From contig NZ_JAMXLX010000003.1 of NCBI RefSeq assembly GCF_024055605.1, positions 426,766 through 490,765 on the forward strand: DNA of 64,000 nucleotides. The letters run 5' to 3'. Within the stretch, counting starts at the first letter, position 1, and each line of letters starts with the position of its first letter. The notes under the pieces were generated by a model that did no database searches, was not told the origin of the DNA, and saw nothing but the letters and a program-made list of their open reading frames with translations. A program made the position numbers and the translations under genes. Source of the stretch: Ciceribacter sichuanensis. Its GTDB lineage: Bacteria; Pseudomonadota; Alphaproteobacteria; Rhizobiales; Rhizobiaceae. This document shows, one piece after another, positions 7,661 through 15,921 of the stretch.

Positions 7661-7878
7661 CCGGTTCTCCTCTCTCCATGCCCATCATGCCGCCCGGCGG
7701 TCGCGGGTTTATCGCATCGTTGCGGGTGGCCGGCGGTCGCCTGCTTCTCAATCCGCAGAACCGGGCGATTGCGGCGAAATGCCATGCCCTCGGGTTCTGC
7801 CATGTCTCCGACGATGGATCGGCACGGCTGACCGGTCTCGGGCAGGCCTATCTTGATCGCATTGCGAGGGTTGAGTGA
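7657..7878 (+). CDS. Small early phage protein
   Basis: A 73-residue protein, unrecognised, with a winged-helix-like pattern: GGRGFIASLRVAGGRLLLN, AIAAKCHALGF, then SARLTGLGQAYLDRI, where the end resembles a wing and final helix. GTG 7657 overlaps the upstream stop and its TGA overlaps the next ATG, so three genes are coupled. Possibly a small DNA-binding protein. Confidence 0.65.
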   Translation: MTGSPLSMPIMPPGGRGFIASLRVAGGRLLLNPQNRAIAAKCHALGFCHVSDDGSARLTGLGQAYLDRIARVE

Positions 7879-9629
7879 TGGCGGGCTATGCATCTGTAAA
7901 GCTGCCCAAGCCCGGCCCAAACGCACTGGAGCTCGTGCGCGCGGCGGTGCGCGACGGGCAGGTGAGGACCGAAGACCCCAAGCAAGTGACTGCTGCCTGC
8001 AAGGCGAATGGCAACGGCTATTTGGAGCGCGATCCGAAAGACGGAAAGCTCTGGTTCCCGACCGACCGGGCGCGGGAAATGCTGGCGATGCTGGACGCGC
8101 TTGCCGCAGCCGATGAAGGTCCCGCATCGCCGCAGGCGCGCACCGACGTGGTGGCGGCATCGGTCGCGGACACTTCCGGTCTGGTGGAAACCGTGCAGCG
8201 TGCGCGTGCGCTGTTCGACGAAGGCGACATCATGAATGCGCGGATCGTTGCAGGCGTCGCTTATGCGCAGGCGAAGACGGCAGCGTATTTTGCCGAGCAG
8301 ATCGGCGCGACCGAACGGCTGGTTACCAAGGCTCGGGAAATGCAGGCGGAAGCCCTGCGGATCGAATCCTGGGCGAAGATACTGATTGCCGACAAGTGGG
8401 ACGAGGCGGAAGCGGCAGGGCAGACTTTCAAAGGCCGACCGAAAAGCGTTCCAAACGAGAACGCTTTTACTGCGGAGCAGGCGGGGCTTTCGCGCAAGGA
8501 AATCCATGACGCCCGCAAGCTGGCACTTGCTGAAAAAACGTCGCCCGGTCTTGTCGAGCGCTTCATTCAGGCGCGATTGACGGAAGGGCTGGAGCCGACA
8601 CGCGCGAGCCTCAGGAAGGCGACGGGTGCCGCCATCGGAACCAAGTCCGCAACCAAGGAAGAGAAGGGCGATCAGCTTTACGAGACGCCCGCAGAGGCGA
8701 CACGCACCCTGCTCGCGCTGGAGGCTTTTTCTTCCACGTTCAAGGAACCTGCGGTTGGACGCGGCGCAATCCTGAGAGTGATGGAGGATGCCGGTTACGA
8801 CGCTGTGATCGCCGATCTTCGCGACCGTGGGACAGCAACGCAATACGGCGAAGCTCAACAGGTCGGTGATTTCCTGACGTCCGAGCCCGGCGATACAGTC
8901 GGGATGGATATCGTCACAAACCCGCCCTATGGCGATGTGGCGAACGCCTTTCTTGCGCACGCGCTTCAGGTTCACCGGCCGCGCAAGATGGCCGCGCTTC
9001 TCAACCTCAATTTCCAGTGCGGGTTTGACGATCCTGATCGCCGATTCCTGATGGACGAGAACCCGCCATCCCGCGTTTATGTGTTTACGCGGCGCTTGCC
9101 GATGATGCACCGGGACGGCTGGACCGGCCCGCAGGCCAGCAGCCAGATGAATACGATGTGGGTGGTGTGGGAGCGGAACGACGACGGCTCCTATGGCTCG
9201 GGCGATGGCTCGTGGAAGACGATCCGCGTCGATTGGGAGAAATACCAGACGGTCCCGGCATTGGTTCCCGGCGATGGCAACCATGCCGCGCCGATGATCT
9301 TTGCGGACGTGGACCCTGAGGAAGATTTCACGCGGGAGACACCGCGCCGGTCGCTCGATGAGCGTGTGGGCGACGAATGGGAGCGGGCGGAAGAATGGGT
9401 GCGCCAGCGGCCGGACGGGTTTGCCCGTTTCGAGATGCGGCAGGCGTTGGGTTTACGGACTTCGACCGTCGATGCGCTGATTTCCGGAATGCTGGAACGG
9501 GGGATCGTATCGCCGGGTGATGGGGAATTGCTGGCTCTGGCCGATCTCCCGCCCGCCACTGCGGGCATGATGTCGGGCGATGCGGCTGGCTACCTTCCTG
9601 ACGTGACGGTTGGCGGGGGTGCTGCGTGA
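7878..9629 (+). CDS. Phage N6-adenine-type DNA methyltransferase with long N-terminal extension
   Basis: A 583-residue protein. Residues about 280-450 carry an adenine-methyltransferase fold: EPAVGRGAI (motif I, starting at E290) and NPPYGD (motif IV, N348-Y351). The first 250 residues form a separate part with a helical region like DUF3102/ParB-type phage proteins (AKTAAYFAEQIGATERLVTKA). The C-terminus resembles a winged helix (FEMRQALGLRTSTVDALISGM). No cognate restriction enzyme is nearby, so self-protection or regulatory methylation is more likely than restriction-modification. ATG 7878 overlaps the previous stop as TGATG. Confidence 0.8.
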   Translation: MAGYASVKLPKPGPNALELVRAAVRDGQVRTEDPKQVTAACKANGNGYLERDPKDGKLWFPTDRAREMLAMLDALAAADEGPASPQARTDVVAASVADTSGLVETVQRARALFDEGDIMNARIVAGVAYAQAKTAAYFAEQIGATERLVTKAREMQAEALRIESWAKILIADKWDEAEAAGQTFKGRPKSVPNENAFTAEQAGLSRKEIHDARKLALAEKTSPGLVERFIQARLTEGLEPTRASLRKATGAAIGTKSATKEEKGDQLYETPAEATRTLLALEAFSSTFKEPAVGRGAILRVMEDAGYDAVIADLRDRGTATQYGEAQQVGDFLTSEPGDTVGMDIVTNPPYGDVANAFLAHALQVHRPRKMAALLNLNFQCGFDDPDRRFLMDENPPSRVYVFTRRLPMMHRDGWTGPQASSQMNTMWVVWERNDDGSYGSGDGSWKTIRVDWEKYQTVPALVPGDGNHAAPMIFADVDPEEDFTRETPRRSLDERVGDEWERAEEWVRQRPDGFARFEMRQALGLRTSTVDALISGMLERGIVSPGDGELLALADLPPATAGMMSGDAAGYLPDVTVGGGAA

Positions 9630-9640
9630 TGAAGCGAAGG

Positions 9641-10783
9641 TCAGGGACCAGCAGGGTAACGCTCGGGGAAACGATCTCGTGCCTCGGCCAACGTGATAGC
9701 TGCGCAGGAAGCCGCGCCGATGTCCGGTATCTGAAACTCTTCAGGGGTGCGTTGCGCTACCTTGCCCTTGGCAGTGGAAAGGTTGGGGTAACCCATCGTG
9801 GTCGTTGTCACGGTGGTCGCACCTTCGTCGGGCGCGGCTCTATAGGCCGGATCGCACAGTTGAACGTTGTCCAACTGCTGCCACGGCAGCGGCTCGATGA
9901 AGACCTCCGTTGCGGTCTCCCGATATCTCATGGGCGGCATGTCGGCCCATGCCCAGTTGTAGTCAAACGGGTTTTGCTGATTGAACAGGGTCCACTCAAA
10001 CATCCGGTCTCGCATGATGAGTCCGGTTATGTTGGTGCGCGTTATCGACAGCTCACCGGCCTCCGACATCACGGTTGCGTAGCTAAGGTCGGAATTGTTG
10101 ATCCGGACGCTCTGCACGTCCTGCGATATCTGTGCACCGGACAGGTCCGTTTCCTCAAAGCTTACATTTGCGAAGCGGTCCAGCCCGAGCCTTGTCCGAG
10201 AGAAATCGGAACGTTTGAACACGACACCGTCAAAGCTGTCCGGCGCCTGGGTCGGCGTGCCTACGGCGTGTGGATACTGAAACAGCCGGTAGAACATACC
10301 GAACGGGATCTGTGGCGGTTCTGTCGAGGGCTCGAAATCTTGGCCGAGCAGGAAGTCCGCGGGGACTTTTATGTCCGTGAATATTGGAGGATTCAGGCAC
10401 TTCTTTTCGGTCTCGTTCCATACGCCGATTGTTCGGCAGGAAAAATCCACTGCAACAAGGTCCTGTCTCTCTTCCAGCAGAAGGTTGAGCGCAGCGCCTT
10501 TGCCGGTGTTCCCTCCAGCCGGCGTAATGAGGCGGTTCCATGCGCGCTCGACACGTTCCTCTCGTCGCGAGACGCGTTCGGCGCGTCTGTCGTCGAGGTC
10601 TACCCAAAGCTGGTAGACGGTGAATGCGCCAGCGGCGATGACAACGAGATGAGCAAGGGCGCTGCGCTCCAGCATGTCGCGAGCGGGGCGAAGGCAGCGG
10701 TCAAGCCGTCTCAGTTCGCGGAACGGCAAGCGCGCAAAAGAGGCCGCGCCTCCCAGGAAGGATGCGATCCATCTGACACTCAT
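9641..10783 (-). CDS. Membrane-anchored pentapeptide-like protein (moron)
   Basis: A 380-residue protein on the opposite strand to the early operon. It has a basic N-terminus, one membrane helix (ALAHLVVIAAGAFTVYQLW, about residues 42-60), and a basic/acidic coiled segment (DRRAERVSRREERVERAW). A central region around residues 190-260 has pentapeptide-like A/S/D-x-L/F-x-x spacing (FDGVVFKRSDFSRTRL, FEETDLSGAQIS). The C-terminal part is unrecognised. An independent transcription unit within the early region suggests a lysogen-expressed gene, possibly envelope exclusion. Confidence 0.75.
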   Translation of the reverse strand: MSVRWIASFLGGAASFARLPFRELRRLDRCLRPARDMLERSALAHLVVIAAGAFTVYQLWVDLDDRRAERVSRREERVERAWNRLITPAGGNTGKGAALNLLLEERQDLVAVDFSCRTIGVWNETEKKCLNPPIFTDIKVPADFLLGQDFEPSTEPPQIPFGMFYRLFQYPHAVGTPTQAPDSFDGVVFKRSDFSRTRLGLDRFANVSFEETDLSGAQISQDVQSVRINNSDLSYATVMSEAGELSITRTNITGLIMRDRMFEWTLFNQQNPFDYNWAWADMPPMRYRETATEVFIEPLPWQQLDNVQLCDPAYRAAPDEGATTVTTTTMGYPNLSTAKGKVAQRTPEEFQIPDIGAASCAAITLAEARDRFPERYPAGP

Positions 10784-10829
10784 TCCTGCTCAGTCTCCCA
10801 GCCCGTAACCCGGTTCAAGGTAGCGGACA

Positions 10830-10847
10830 GGCTGACAGCTGTCAGCC
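10830..10847. promoter_or_regulatory. 18-bp perfect palindrome upstream of the moron
   Basis: GGCTGACAGCTGTCAGCC is a perfect palindrome in the 98-base divergent interval between the leftward moron start (10783) and the rightward early gene (10882). It has no run of T after it, so it is more likely an operator than a terminator. The binding protein is unknown and it does not match the immunity operators. Confidence 0.45.
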
Positions 10848-10881
10848 CCGGATGCGGCTTGATTTGTGGGAGCGTCGCGGC

Positions 10882-11448
10882 ATGACGGATACCTCAAGCC
10901 CGAACCGGGATCGTGAAACGGCTGCCATTCGGCGGTTGCGCGGCACATTTGAGCGCTGCCACGATGACGCATGGCTGCTGGACGCCGCGGTCGGGGAAAT
11001 GAAGCTTATCGTTCGTCGCTCCACGGGGGAGGATGCGCATGTCTGCACGATCCATGCCGACGCGCTGGACGATGAACGTGACCTGATCTGCGGGGCGCTT
11101 GACAATCTTTCGCTGTTCCTTCGGCTGTTCGACCGGGCGGCGGCGACCGTGCGAGACCTGCGGGGCGGGGCGGGGCAGGGCGGCGCGGGGCAGCCGGCCC
11201 CCAAAGAACGCGAAAAGGACTATGCGGCGAATGCCGCCATGCTGCTTGCGGAACGCTCGTTCCAGCGGTTTCTTGAAACCATCAGCGCAGGCGGTCCGGT
11301 GCGTGACAAGGCGCAGGCCGATACGCGCCTGAAAAGCCTTCTCGCCATTTCCAGCAAGACATTCATCAACAGCGATAGCCGTGCGCAGGCCGCGTTCCTG
11401 CGGATGCGGGCGGACTACTACGCTTGGAAAACAGGGGGTCCGCGATGA
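10882..11448 (+). CDS. Hypothetical early phage protein
   Basis: A 188-residue helical, charged protein that I do not recognise. ATG 10882 (MTDTSSPNRDRE) is preferred; an earlier ATG at 10852 adds ten residues. A glycine-rich linker (GGAGQGGAGQ, about residue 102) separates an N-terminal helical part from a basic C-terminal part with EREKDYAANAAMLLAERSFQRF. It resumes the rightward operon after the inserted moron and overlaps the next gene as ATGA. Confidence 0.7.
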   Translation: MTDTSSPNRDRETAAIRRLRGTFERCHDDAWLLDAAVGEMKLIVRRSTGEDAHVCTIHADALDDERDLICGALDNLSLFLRLFDRAAATVRDLRGGAGQGGAGQPAPKEREKDYAANAAMLLAERSFQRFLETISAGGPVRDKAQADTRLKSLLAISSKTFINSDSRAQAAFLRMRADYYAWKTGGPR

Positions 11449-12086
11449 CCGATCGCACCTTTCCAGAGGTCACGATCCCGTATGGCGAATTGAGCGTCAA
11501 AGCGATGCGGATCACATGCGCTCATTGCGACGGGGTCGCCTATTTCCCGCATCAGACGGGGTTCAATCGCAAGCCGCCGGTCGCGGCTGCGCAGCATTTC
11601 CAGAACAAGGGTTGGTTGGTCGGCAGCGGTCCGCGCAAGGATTTCTGCCCGCTCCACGCCAGTCCGGCCAAGCGAAAAGGACGAAAGAACATGGCGGACA
11701 CGAAAGCGACGATTGCAGACAAGCCCCGCGAAATGAGCCGCGATGACCGCCGGATCATCAACGACAAGCTCGATGAGGTCTATGGCAGGGACGCCTACAA
11801 GTCGCCCTGGACGGATGCTGCGGTCGCCAAGGATCTCGGCGTACCGCGCGATTGGGTCGTGCAGGTTCGTGACCAGTTCTTCGGCCCTGCCGGCTCCAAT
11901 CCGCTCTTTGACGAATTCCTGAAAGAGACAGGCCGGATGAACGAGGCGTTTTCCGCCTATGCTGACAGCAGCGCCGTCGCGGAAAAGGCTATGGCCGATC
12001 AGAAGCGCAGCTATGCCGAACTGAGTAAGCGGATGGATACCTATCGTGCGCTCGCCAGCAAGGTTGAACGGGAAATCGGGCGATGA
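11445..12086 (+). CDS. Zinc-finger-like early phage protein
   Basis: A 213-residue protein. Residues about 25-70 look like a zinc-binding module (ITCAHCDGV ... DFCPLH). A basic linker (KRKGRKN) leads to a helix-rich second part (DDRRIINDKLDEVY, then a helix-turn-helix-like DAAVAKDLGVPRDWVVQV). Both parts suggest nucleic-acid binding. It overlaps both neighbours by ATGA, in a co-translated early operon. Confidence 0.7.
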   Translation: MTDRTFPEVTIPYGELSVKAMRITCAHCDGVAYFPHQTGFNRKPPVAAAQHFQNKGWLVGSGPRKDFCPLHASPAKRKGRKNMADTKATIADKPREMSRDDRRIINDKLDEVYGRDAYKSPWTDAAVAKDLGVPRDWVVQVRDQFFGPAGSNPLFDEFLKETGRMNEAFSAYADSSAVAEKAMADQKRSYAELSKRMDTYRALASKVEREIGR

Positions 12087-12376
12087 CGGCGCTGCTTCCG
12101 ATTGTCGAACTGCTGGCGGACTGCCAATCCGACGCCGAACGCGCGGATTGGCTTCTGCGCGTGCCGCAGGGCGTGATTTACCGCGACGTTTGCACCATTC
12201 GCCGCATCTTGCAGGAAGCGCGCTTCTCGCTCGGGGTGGAGGCGCTGGAGGGAGAATTCGCCGCCATCAACGCCACGCGCCTGCCGGATGGGCGCTTGCC
12301 GCGAACCGTCGTTCTCGGGCTGGACGCTTCACGCTCTTTCCTGCGTGACGTGGCGCGGAAAGGCGGTGCGCGGTGA
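12083..12376 (+). CDS. Hypothetical early phage protein
   Basis: A 97-residue protein, unrecognised. It starts with a helix (MTALLPIVELLADCQSDAERADWLL), continues with a short basic segment, IYRDVCTIRRIL, and ends RDVARKGGAR. It starts by ATGA overlap with the previous gene and ends by TGATG overlap with the replication gene, so it is probably expressed in fixed ratio with that protein, perhaps as a loader or partner. Confidence 0.65.
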   Translation: MTALLPIVELLADCQSDAERADWLLRVPQGVIYRDVCTIRRILQEARFSLGVEALEGEFAAINATRLPDGRLPRTVVLGLDASRSFLRDVARKGGAR

Positions 12377-13647
12377 TGGAACCGGATCACGGCGCAATGT
12401 CGCGCGCATGGTCATGGCGGCACGCGGTCGGCAAGTCCGGCTTGCCGCCGATCACGCGGCTTGTGCTGCATACGCTTGGCCTGAAAATGGATGCTACCGG
12501 CGGTTCCTGCTATCCGCCGATTTCCGAGCTTGTCGACCTGACCGGCCTCGACAAGAAGACCGTGCTGAAACACCTCGAAATCGCAGAGGAACGGGGCTGG
12601 ATCGGGGTCACGCAGCACGGATTTCGCGGACAGAAGTGGAAGCGCAACGAGTATGTCGCGCGCTGGCCCGGCCGCGACCTGACGGGGGCTGTTGCCTCGG
12701 CTTCTGAAACCGAAGGCGGTGGAGGAGTTCCACCACGTTCGACGGATGGTGCGACCGCGCAAGGTGGTGGAGCAGTTCCACCGCCTTCCGCCGCAAAGGT
12801 GGTGGAAATGGTTCCCGAAGGTGGTGGAAATGACGCCCCGAAGGTGGTGGAGCAGCTCCACCAAGATAAGAATCTTCCAGCTAACATTCCATCCAACTCT
12901 CCAGCCGCTGGCGCGGTGGAGGAGGGTTTGAAGAAATCTGATCGGAAGAAGATTGAACACACCTTCACGATCTGGTTTGCGACTTGGAAGAAGGGCGATG
13001 TCGTGTTCGCCCGGAACGCATGGTTTGCTCTTTCCCCGGCGGAACGGTCGGAATGTATCGAGCGCACACCTGCCTATCTTCGTTGGGCCAAGCCGTCCGA
13101 CCTGATGGCGGCGGCGGTCTACCTGAAGAACCGCCATTGGCTCGACATTCCCGAACATGTACTGGCAGCGCCGGAACAGACGCATGGCGTTGCCAAGCCC
13201 TGCGGGAAGCTCTGGATGGGCACGCGCCTTGAAGCTCTGTCGAAAGCGCCAACGGGTACGATCCACCTGACTGCGTATGACGAGCATCGCATTGCGCGGG
13301 GCATGGTGTCGCGTGAGCAGGTTTTGCACGAAAAGCGCCGGGACAACGGTTGGCCGCTGGTTTGCTCGATGCGTGATCTTGCCCGCAGGCGCGATCCCTT
13401 CACCGCATCGCTGGCATTGCTGCCGTTTGTGTCGGGCTTCCGTCAGGTCCATCGCGATAGCGATCTGTTTTCAGCCTGGAAGCGGCAGCACGAACGTCGG
13501 GGTTGGCCATGGATCGAACAAGCGCCCGAATGGGTCTACTTCCCGCCGATCGATGACACGGCGGTTGATCTCGACGCGGCTGTTGAGGCCGCATTCGCCT
13601 CTTTCATTTCCTCCATCCACGAAGGACGCAGCAATGATGCAGCATAG
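12376..13647 (+). CDS. Phage replication initiator-like helix-turn-helix protein
   Basis: A 423-residue protein. Residues about 25-90 form a winged helix (ITRLVLHTLGLKMD, CYPPISELVDLTGLDKKTVLKHLEIAEERGW), typical of phage O-like or RepA-N-type initiators. A low-complexity linker at about residues 112-160 is encoded by a DNA repeat array. The C-terminal half is basic and aromatic-rich (WFATWKKGDVVF, PAYLRWAKPSDLMAAA) and unrecognised. Last gene before the NusG-like gene. An embedded origin would match the lambda O gene. Confidence 0.72.
   Translation: MEPDHGAMSRAWSWRHAVGKSGLPPITRLVLHTLGLKMDATGGSCYPPISELVDLTGLDKKTVLKHLEIAEERGWIGVTQHGFRGQKWKRNEYVARWPGRDLTGAVASASETEGGGGVPPRSTDGATAQGGGAVPPPSAAKVVEMVPEGGGNDAPKVVEQLHQDKNLPANIPSNSPAAGAVEEGLKKSDRKKIEHTFTIWFATWKKGDVVFARNAWFALSPAERSECIERTPAYLRWAKPSDLMAAAVYLKNRHWLDIPEHVLAAPEQTHGVAKPCGKLWMGTRLEALSKAPTGTIHLTAYDEHRIARGMVSREQVLHEKRRDNGWPLVCSMRDLARRRDPFTASLALLPFVSGFRQVHRDSDLFSAWKRQHERRGWPWIEQAPEWVYFPPIDDTAVDLDAAVEAAFASFISSIHEGRSNDAA
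12713..12862. repeat. Iteron-like array inside the replication gene (putative phage origin)
   Basis: AAGG(T/C)GGTGG occurs at 12713, 12761, 12796, 12818 and 12841. Three copies (12713, 12761, 12841) run into (G/C)AG(T/C)TCCACC and so form an interrupted palindrome with GGTGG. The copies lie in two different reading frames: as KVVE at 12796 and 12841 and as GGG at 12761 and 12818. The DNA is therefore conserved rather than the peptide. This is what an origin inside an initiator gene looks like. Confidence 0.65.
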
Positions 13648-14323
13648 AAACACCACTGGTGAACGCCTCGCTTACCGTCCTGTCACTGAGGCCGAGTTGA
13701 GCCGCGCGGATCGCAGGCGGATCGACGACGCACAGGCCAGGATGGAGCGTGCACGTTGTGCGCAAGACAACCTGATCCAGATGGCCGGTCGAGATATGCC
13801 GGGGTTTGATCAGCTTTCTCGCTGGATCGTCGGAACCTGCCGGGTAGGCAGCGAGGAATCGATTGCAGACGAAATGACCGTGGCGGGTATCGAGGCATGG
13901 TGCCCGATGGAGAAGTTTCGCAAGCCGCCTCGGCGTGCCCTTCCGGCGGTCGATGTCTTCCGTCCGTTCTTCCGGGGATACCTGTTCGTGCGGGTTATCC
14001 CCAGTTCTGAGGCGTTTGCGGGAGTGCTTTGCGCCTCGCGTCTGACGGGCCTTATGGGGCGCGGTGGCGAGCCGTATTTGATGCCGGAACGGATCATGTC
14101 GGCGCTCAAGCTCGGATCGAAGAAAGGCAAGACGGATGAAGATGTTGAGGGCAAGTATCCGCCCGGCGCAACCGTCGTAATCAGGTCCGGTCCGTTCGCC
14201 GATTTCCAGGCAACGGTTCGGCGTGTCATCGGCTCCAGATGGGCGCTGGAAGCGGAAGTGAACCTGTTCGGGCGCATGACGCCTGTCGAACTGGATATTG
14301 ACTCTATTTCGGCCTCTGCATAA
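13634..14323 (+). CDS. NusG-like phage transcription antitermination factor
   Basis: A 229-residue NusG/RfaH-family protein. Residues about 55-150 form the NGN domain: a strand (WIVGTCRVGSE), a helix and AWCPMEKFRKPP, then VFRPFFRGYLFVRV, the hallmark strand. A KOW-type motif follows (PPGATVVIRSGPFADFQATV). The first 50 residues are a basic extension. It overlaps the replication gene's 3' end and lies just before a hairpin and the late genes, the position lambda uses for Q. A late-gene antiterminator role is therefore likely. Confidence 0.82.
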   Translation: MMQHRNTTGERLAYRPVTEAELSRADRRRIDDAQARMERARCAQDNLIQMAGRDMPGFDQLSRWIVGTCRVGSEESIADEMTVAGIEAWCPMEKFRKPPRRALPAVDVFRPFFRGYLFVRVIPSSEAFAGVLCASRLTGLMGRGGEPYLMPERIMSALKLGSKKGKTDEDVEGKYPPGATVVIRSGPFADFQATVRRVIGSRWALEAEVNLFGRMTPVELDIDSISASA

Positions 14324-14493
14324 CCATCACGACAGATGAGGGCGATTCCTTCGCCTTCATCATCGGGATTACCGGGGCGCTTGATGCTCCCATAGGGATT
14401 GATGTTCTCCCCCGGCCCCGCCTTGAAGATCTCGATTGAAGGGGATCGATTCAAGGCCAGTGCGACAGCTATGTTTGAGCGGCGGATTTGAGC

Positions 14494-14519
14494 GAAGGCG
14501 ACCCTAAGCGGTCGCCTTC
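14494..14519 (+). terminator. Hairpin between early and late regions
   Basis: GAAGGCGACC (14494-14503) pairs perfectly with GGTCGCCTTC (14510-14519) around a 6-base loop, followed by TTCTC rather than a long T run. It lies between the NusG-like gene and the first late gene. It could be a terminator that the NusG-like protein overcomes, or an RNA element that recruits it. Confidence 0.55.
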
Positions 14520-14557
14520 TTCTCGTAAGGTAACGGCAACTCCCGGAAAATTTGACG

Positions 14558-15124
14558 ATGACCGTTCTGTCCGTGCAATGGGCCGACCGAAACCTTGCGG
14601 CTTACGGTTCTCGGCTGGAAGAGTTGAAGCGGCAGTTTCCCTTGGTTCTGCCGCGCATCGTCAATCAGGTGGGCAACCGTGCAAAGACCGTGGTTGTGCG
14701 GGAACTGACGAAGCAGACCGGATTGCCGCGCGCCACTATCGTCAAGGCGATTGGCAATCCATCGGTGGCGAGACCGGGAAAGCTGAACTACGACATGGTG
14801 ACGAGGGGCGGTAACATTCGCCTCAAATATCTCCGGCCCAAGGAAACTGCGGCGGGCGTGATCGCAAGGCCTTTCGGCAAGGCGACGCTGTATCCCGGTA
14901 CATTCATGCGTGGCGGTCAGTTCCCTGACCGAAAGGACGTTGAGAAATGGGACGGCCACGCCTTCTTTCGCAACGGCAAAGGCCGACATATCGCCTTCGC
15001 TCGGTCGGGTGTGATCATCCCCACGGAGATGACCACGAAAGCAACCGCCGCTGCCTTCCTCCGGATCGCCGGCCCGCTGCTGGAACAACGCATCGAAGCG
15101 GCGCTTACCAAGTTGGTGCCGTGA
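14558..15124 (+). CDS. Minor tail protein Z-like phage protein
   Basis: A 188-residue protein resembling the phage GpZ-type family: helical N-terminus (LEELKRQFPLVLPRIVNQVGNRAKTV), TKQTGLPRATIVKAI, then basic beta segments. ATG 14558 is preferred to TTG 14552. Unusually it comes before the terminase rather than with the tail genes. A head-tail connector role is possible; the family assignment is by pattern only. Confidence 0.6.
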   Translation: MTVLSVQWADRNLAAYGSRLEELKRQFPLVLPRIVNQVGNRAKTVVVRELTKQTGLPRATIVKAIGNPSVARPGKLNYDMVTRGGNIRLKYLRPKETAAGVIARPFGKATLYPGTFMRGGQFPDRKDVEKWDGHAFFRNGKGRHIAFARSGVIIPTEMTTKATAAAFLRIAGPLLEQRIEAALTKLVP

Positions 15125-15300
15125 CCTGCCGACGGGGCAGGGGCGAAACACCCCCCAACCCCACCCCCCCATTCAGGGACCGTATCACCGGGAAAAGCGA
15201 AACACGGGGCTGCGCGACTGCGGGATTTTCCTAGTGTGCGACTTCGCAACCGATACACGGATACACGTGCAAGCACACGTGTTGCACGGGACGATGCACG
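15125..15300. other. Non-coding interval before terminase; possible packaging site
   Basis: Holds C-rich tracts (ACCCCCC and ACCCCCCC around 15150-15171) and, at 15263-15287, a set of CACGTG/GTGCAA inverted motifs (CACGTGCAAGCACACGTG, then TTGCAC). A GpA-type terminase just downstream would act at a cos site, and such sites usually lie immediately before the small subunit gene. I cannot define the cut position. Confidence 0.4.
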
Positions 15301-15921
15301 ATGGCCGAACAATGGATGTCCATCACGGATGCCGCATCGGCGTTGACTGCCGCTGGTGACCGTGTTGATCGAACGTCGCTCTCGCGGTACCTGAAGCAGC
15401 ATGCCGACGCGCTGCCGCTCAAGCCTGCGGGCAAATCCAACCTGGTGGACTTCAAGGCGCTGGTCTTACACCGTGGCGAGAACATGCGGGTCCGCCAGGC
15501 GGCGCCAACCGTCGTTGGCAACCTCGGACAACAGCCGACGTCCTCGGACACCAACTTTCCGGGCACGAAGCTTGACGGCAGCAAACGCAAGGCGAACGCC
15601 GATGCCGAGATCCGCGAAATGGATCTTGCCGAGCGTCGCAAGGAACTGACGCCGACTGATGAGGTCGATCAGGCTGGTCGCGACGCGGTCGCCCTGATGC
15701 AAAGCGCGTTCGAACGGGCCGTTGAGGGCGAGGCGCAAAAGCTGTCCCTGCAATATGGCTGGGAAGAGCGCGTCGTACGCATTGCCCTCAAGGGCTTTGC
15801 CCGTGCCGGCGTCTCGGTATTCAATCGACTGGTGCTCGAAAAACTCGACGCGATGCGCCGCGATGACGTGGGCGTTCGCTCGATCGAGCCGCCTGACGGC
15901 GAGGATTATTCCGAAGAATGA
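15301..15921 (+). CDS. Phage terminase small subunit (Nu1-like)
   Basis: A 206-residue DNA-recognition subunit. The N-terminus is a winged helix (MSITDAASALTAAGDRVDRT, SLSRYLKQHADALPLK). A charged central helix follows (KANADAEIREMDLAERRKEL), the same order as in lambda Nu1. The C-terminal part would bind the large subunit. Its stop overlaps the large subunit's ATG as ATGA, supporting the pairing. Confidence 0.8.
   Translation: MAEQWMSITDAASALTAAGDRVDRTSLSRYLKQHADALPLKPAGKSNLVDFKALVLHRGENMRVRQAAPTVVGNLGQQPTSSDTNFPGTKLDGSKRKANADAEIREMDLAERRKELTPTDEVDQAGRDAVALMQSAFERAVEGEAQKLSLQYGWEERVVRIALKGFARAGVSVFNRLVLEKLDAMRRDDVGVRSIEPPDGEDYSEE

Noticed and set aside
7848..9284. 478-codon minus-strand frame
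   Set aside because: Opposite the methyltransferase gene, which has clear catalytic motifs; the shadow has none.
7878..9629. Complete restriction-modification system
   Set aside because: No endonuclease or specificity subunit nearby, so only a solitary methyltransferase is supported.
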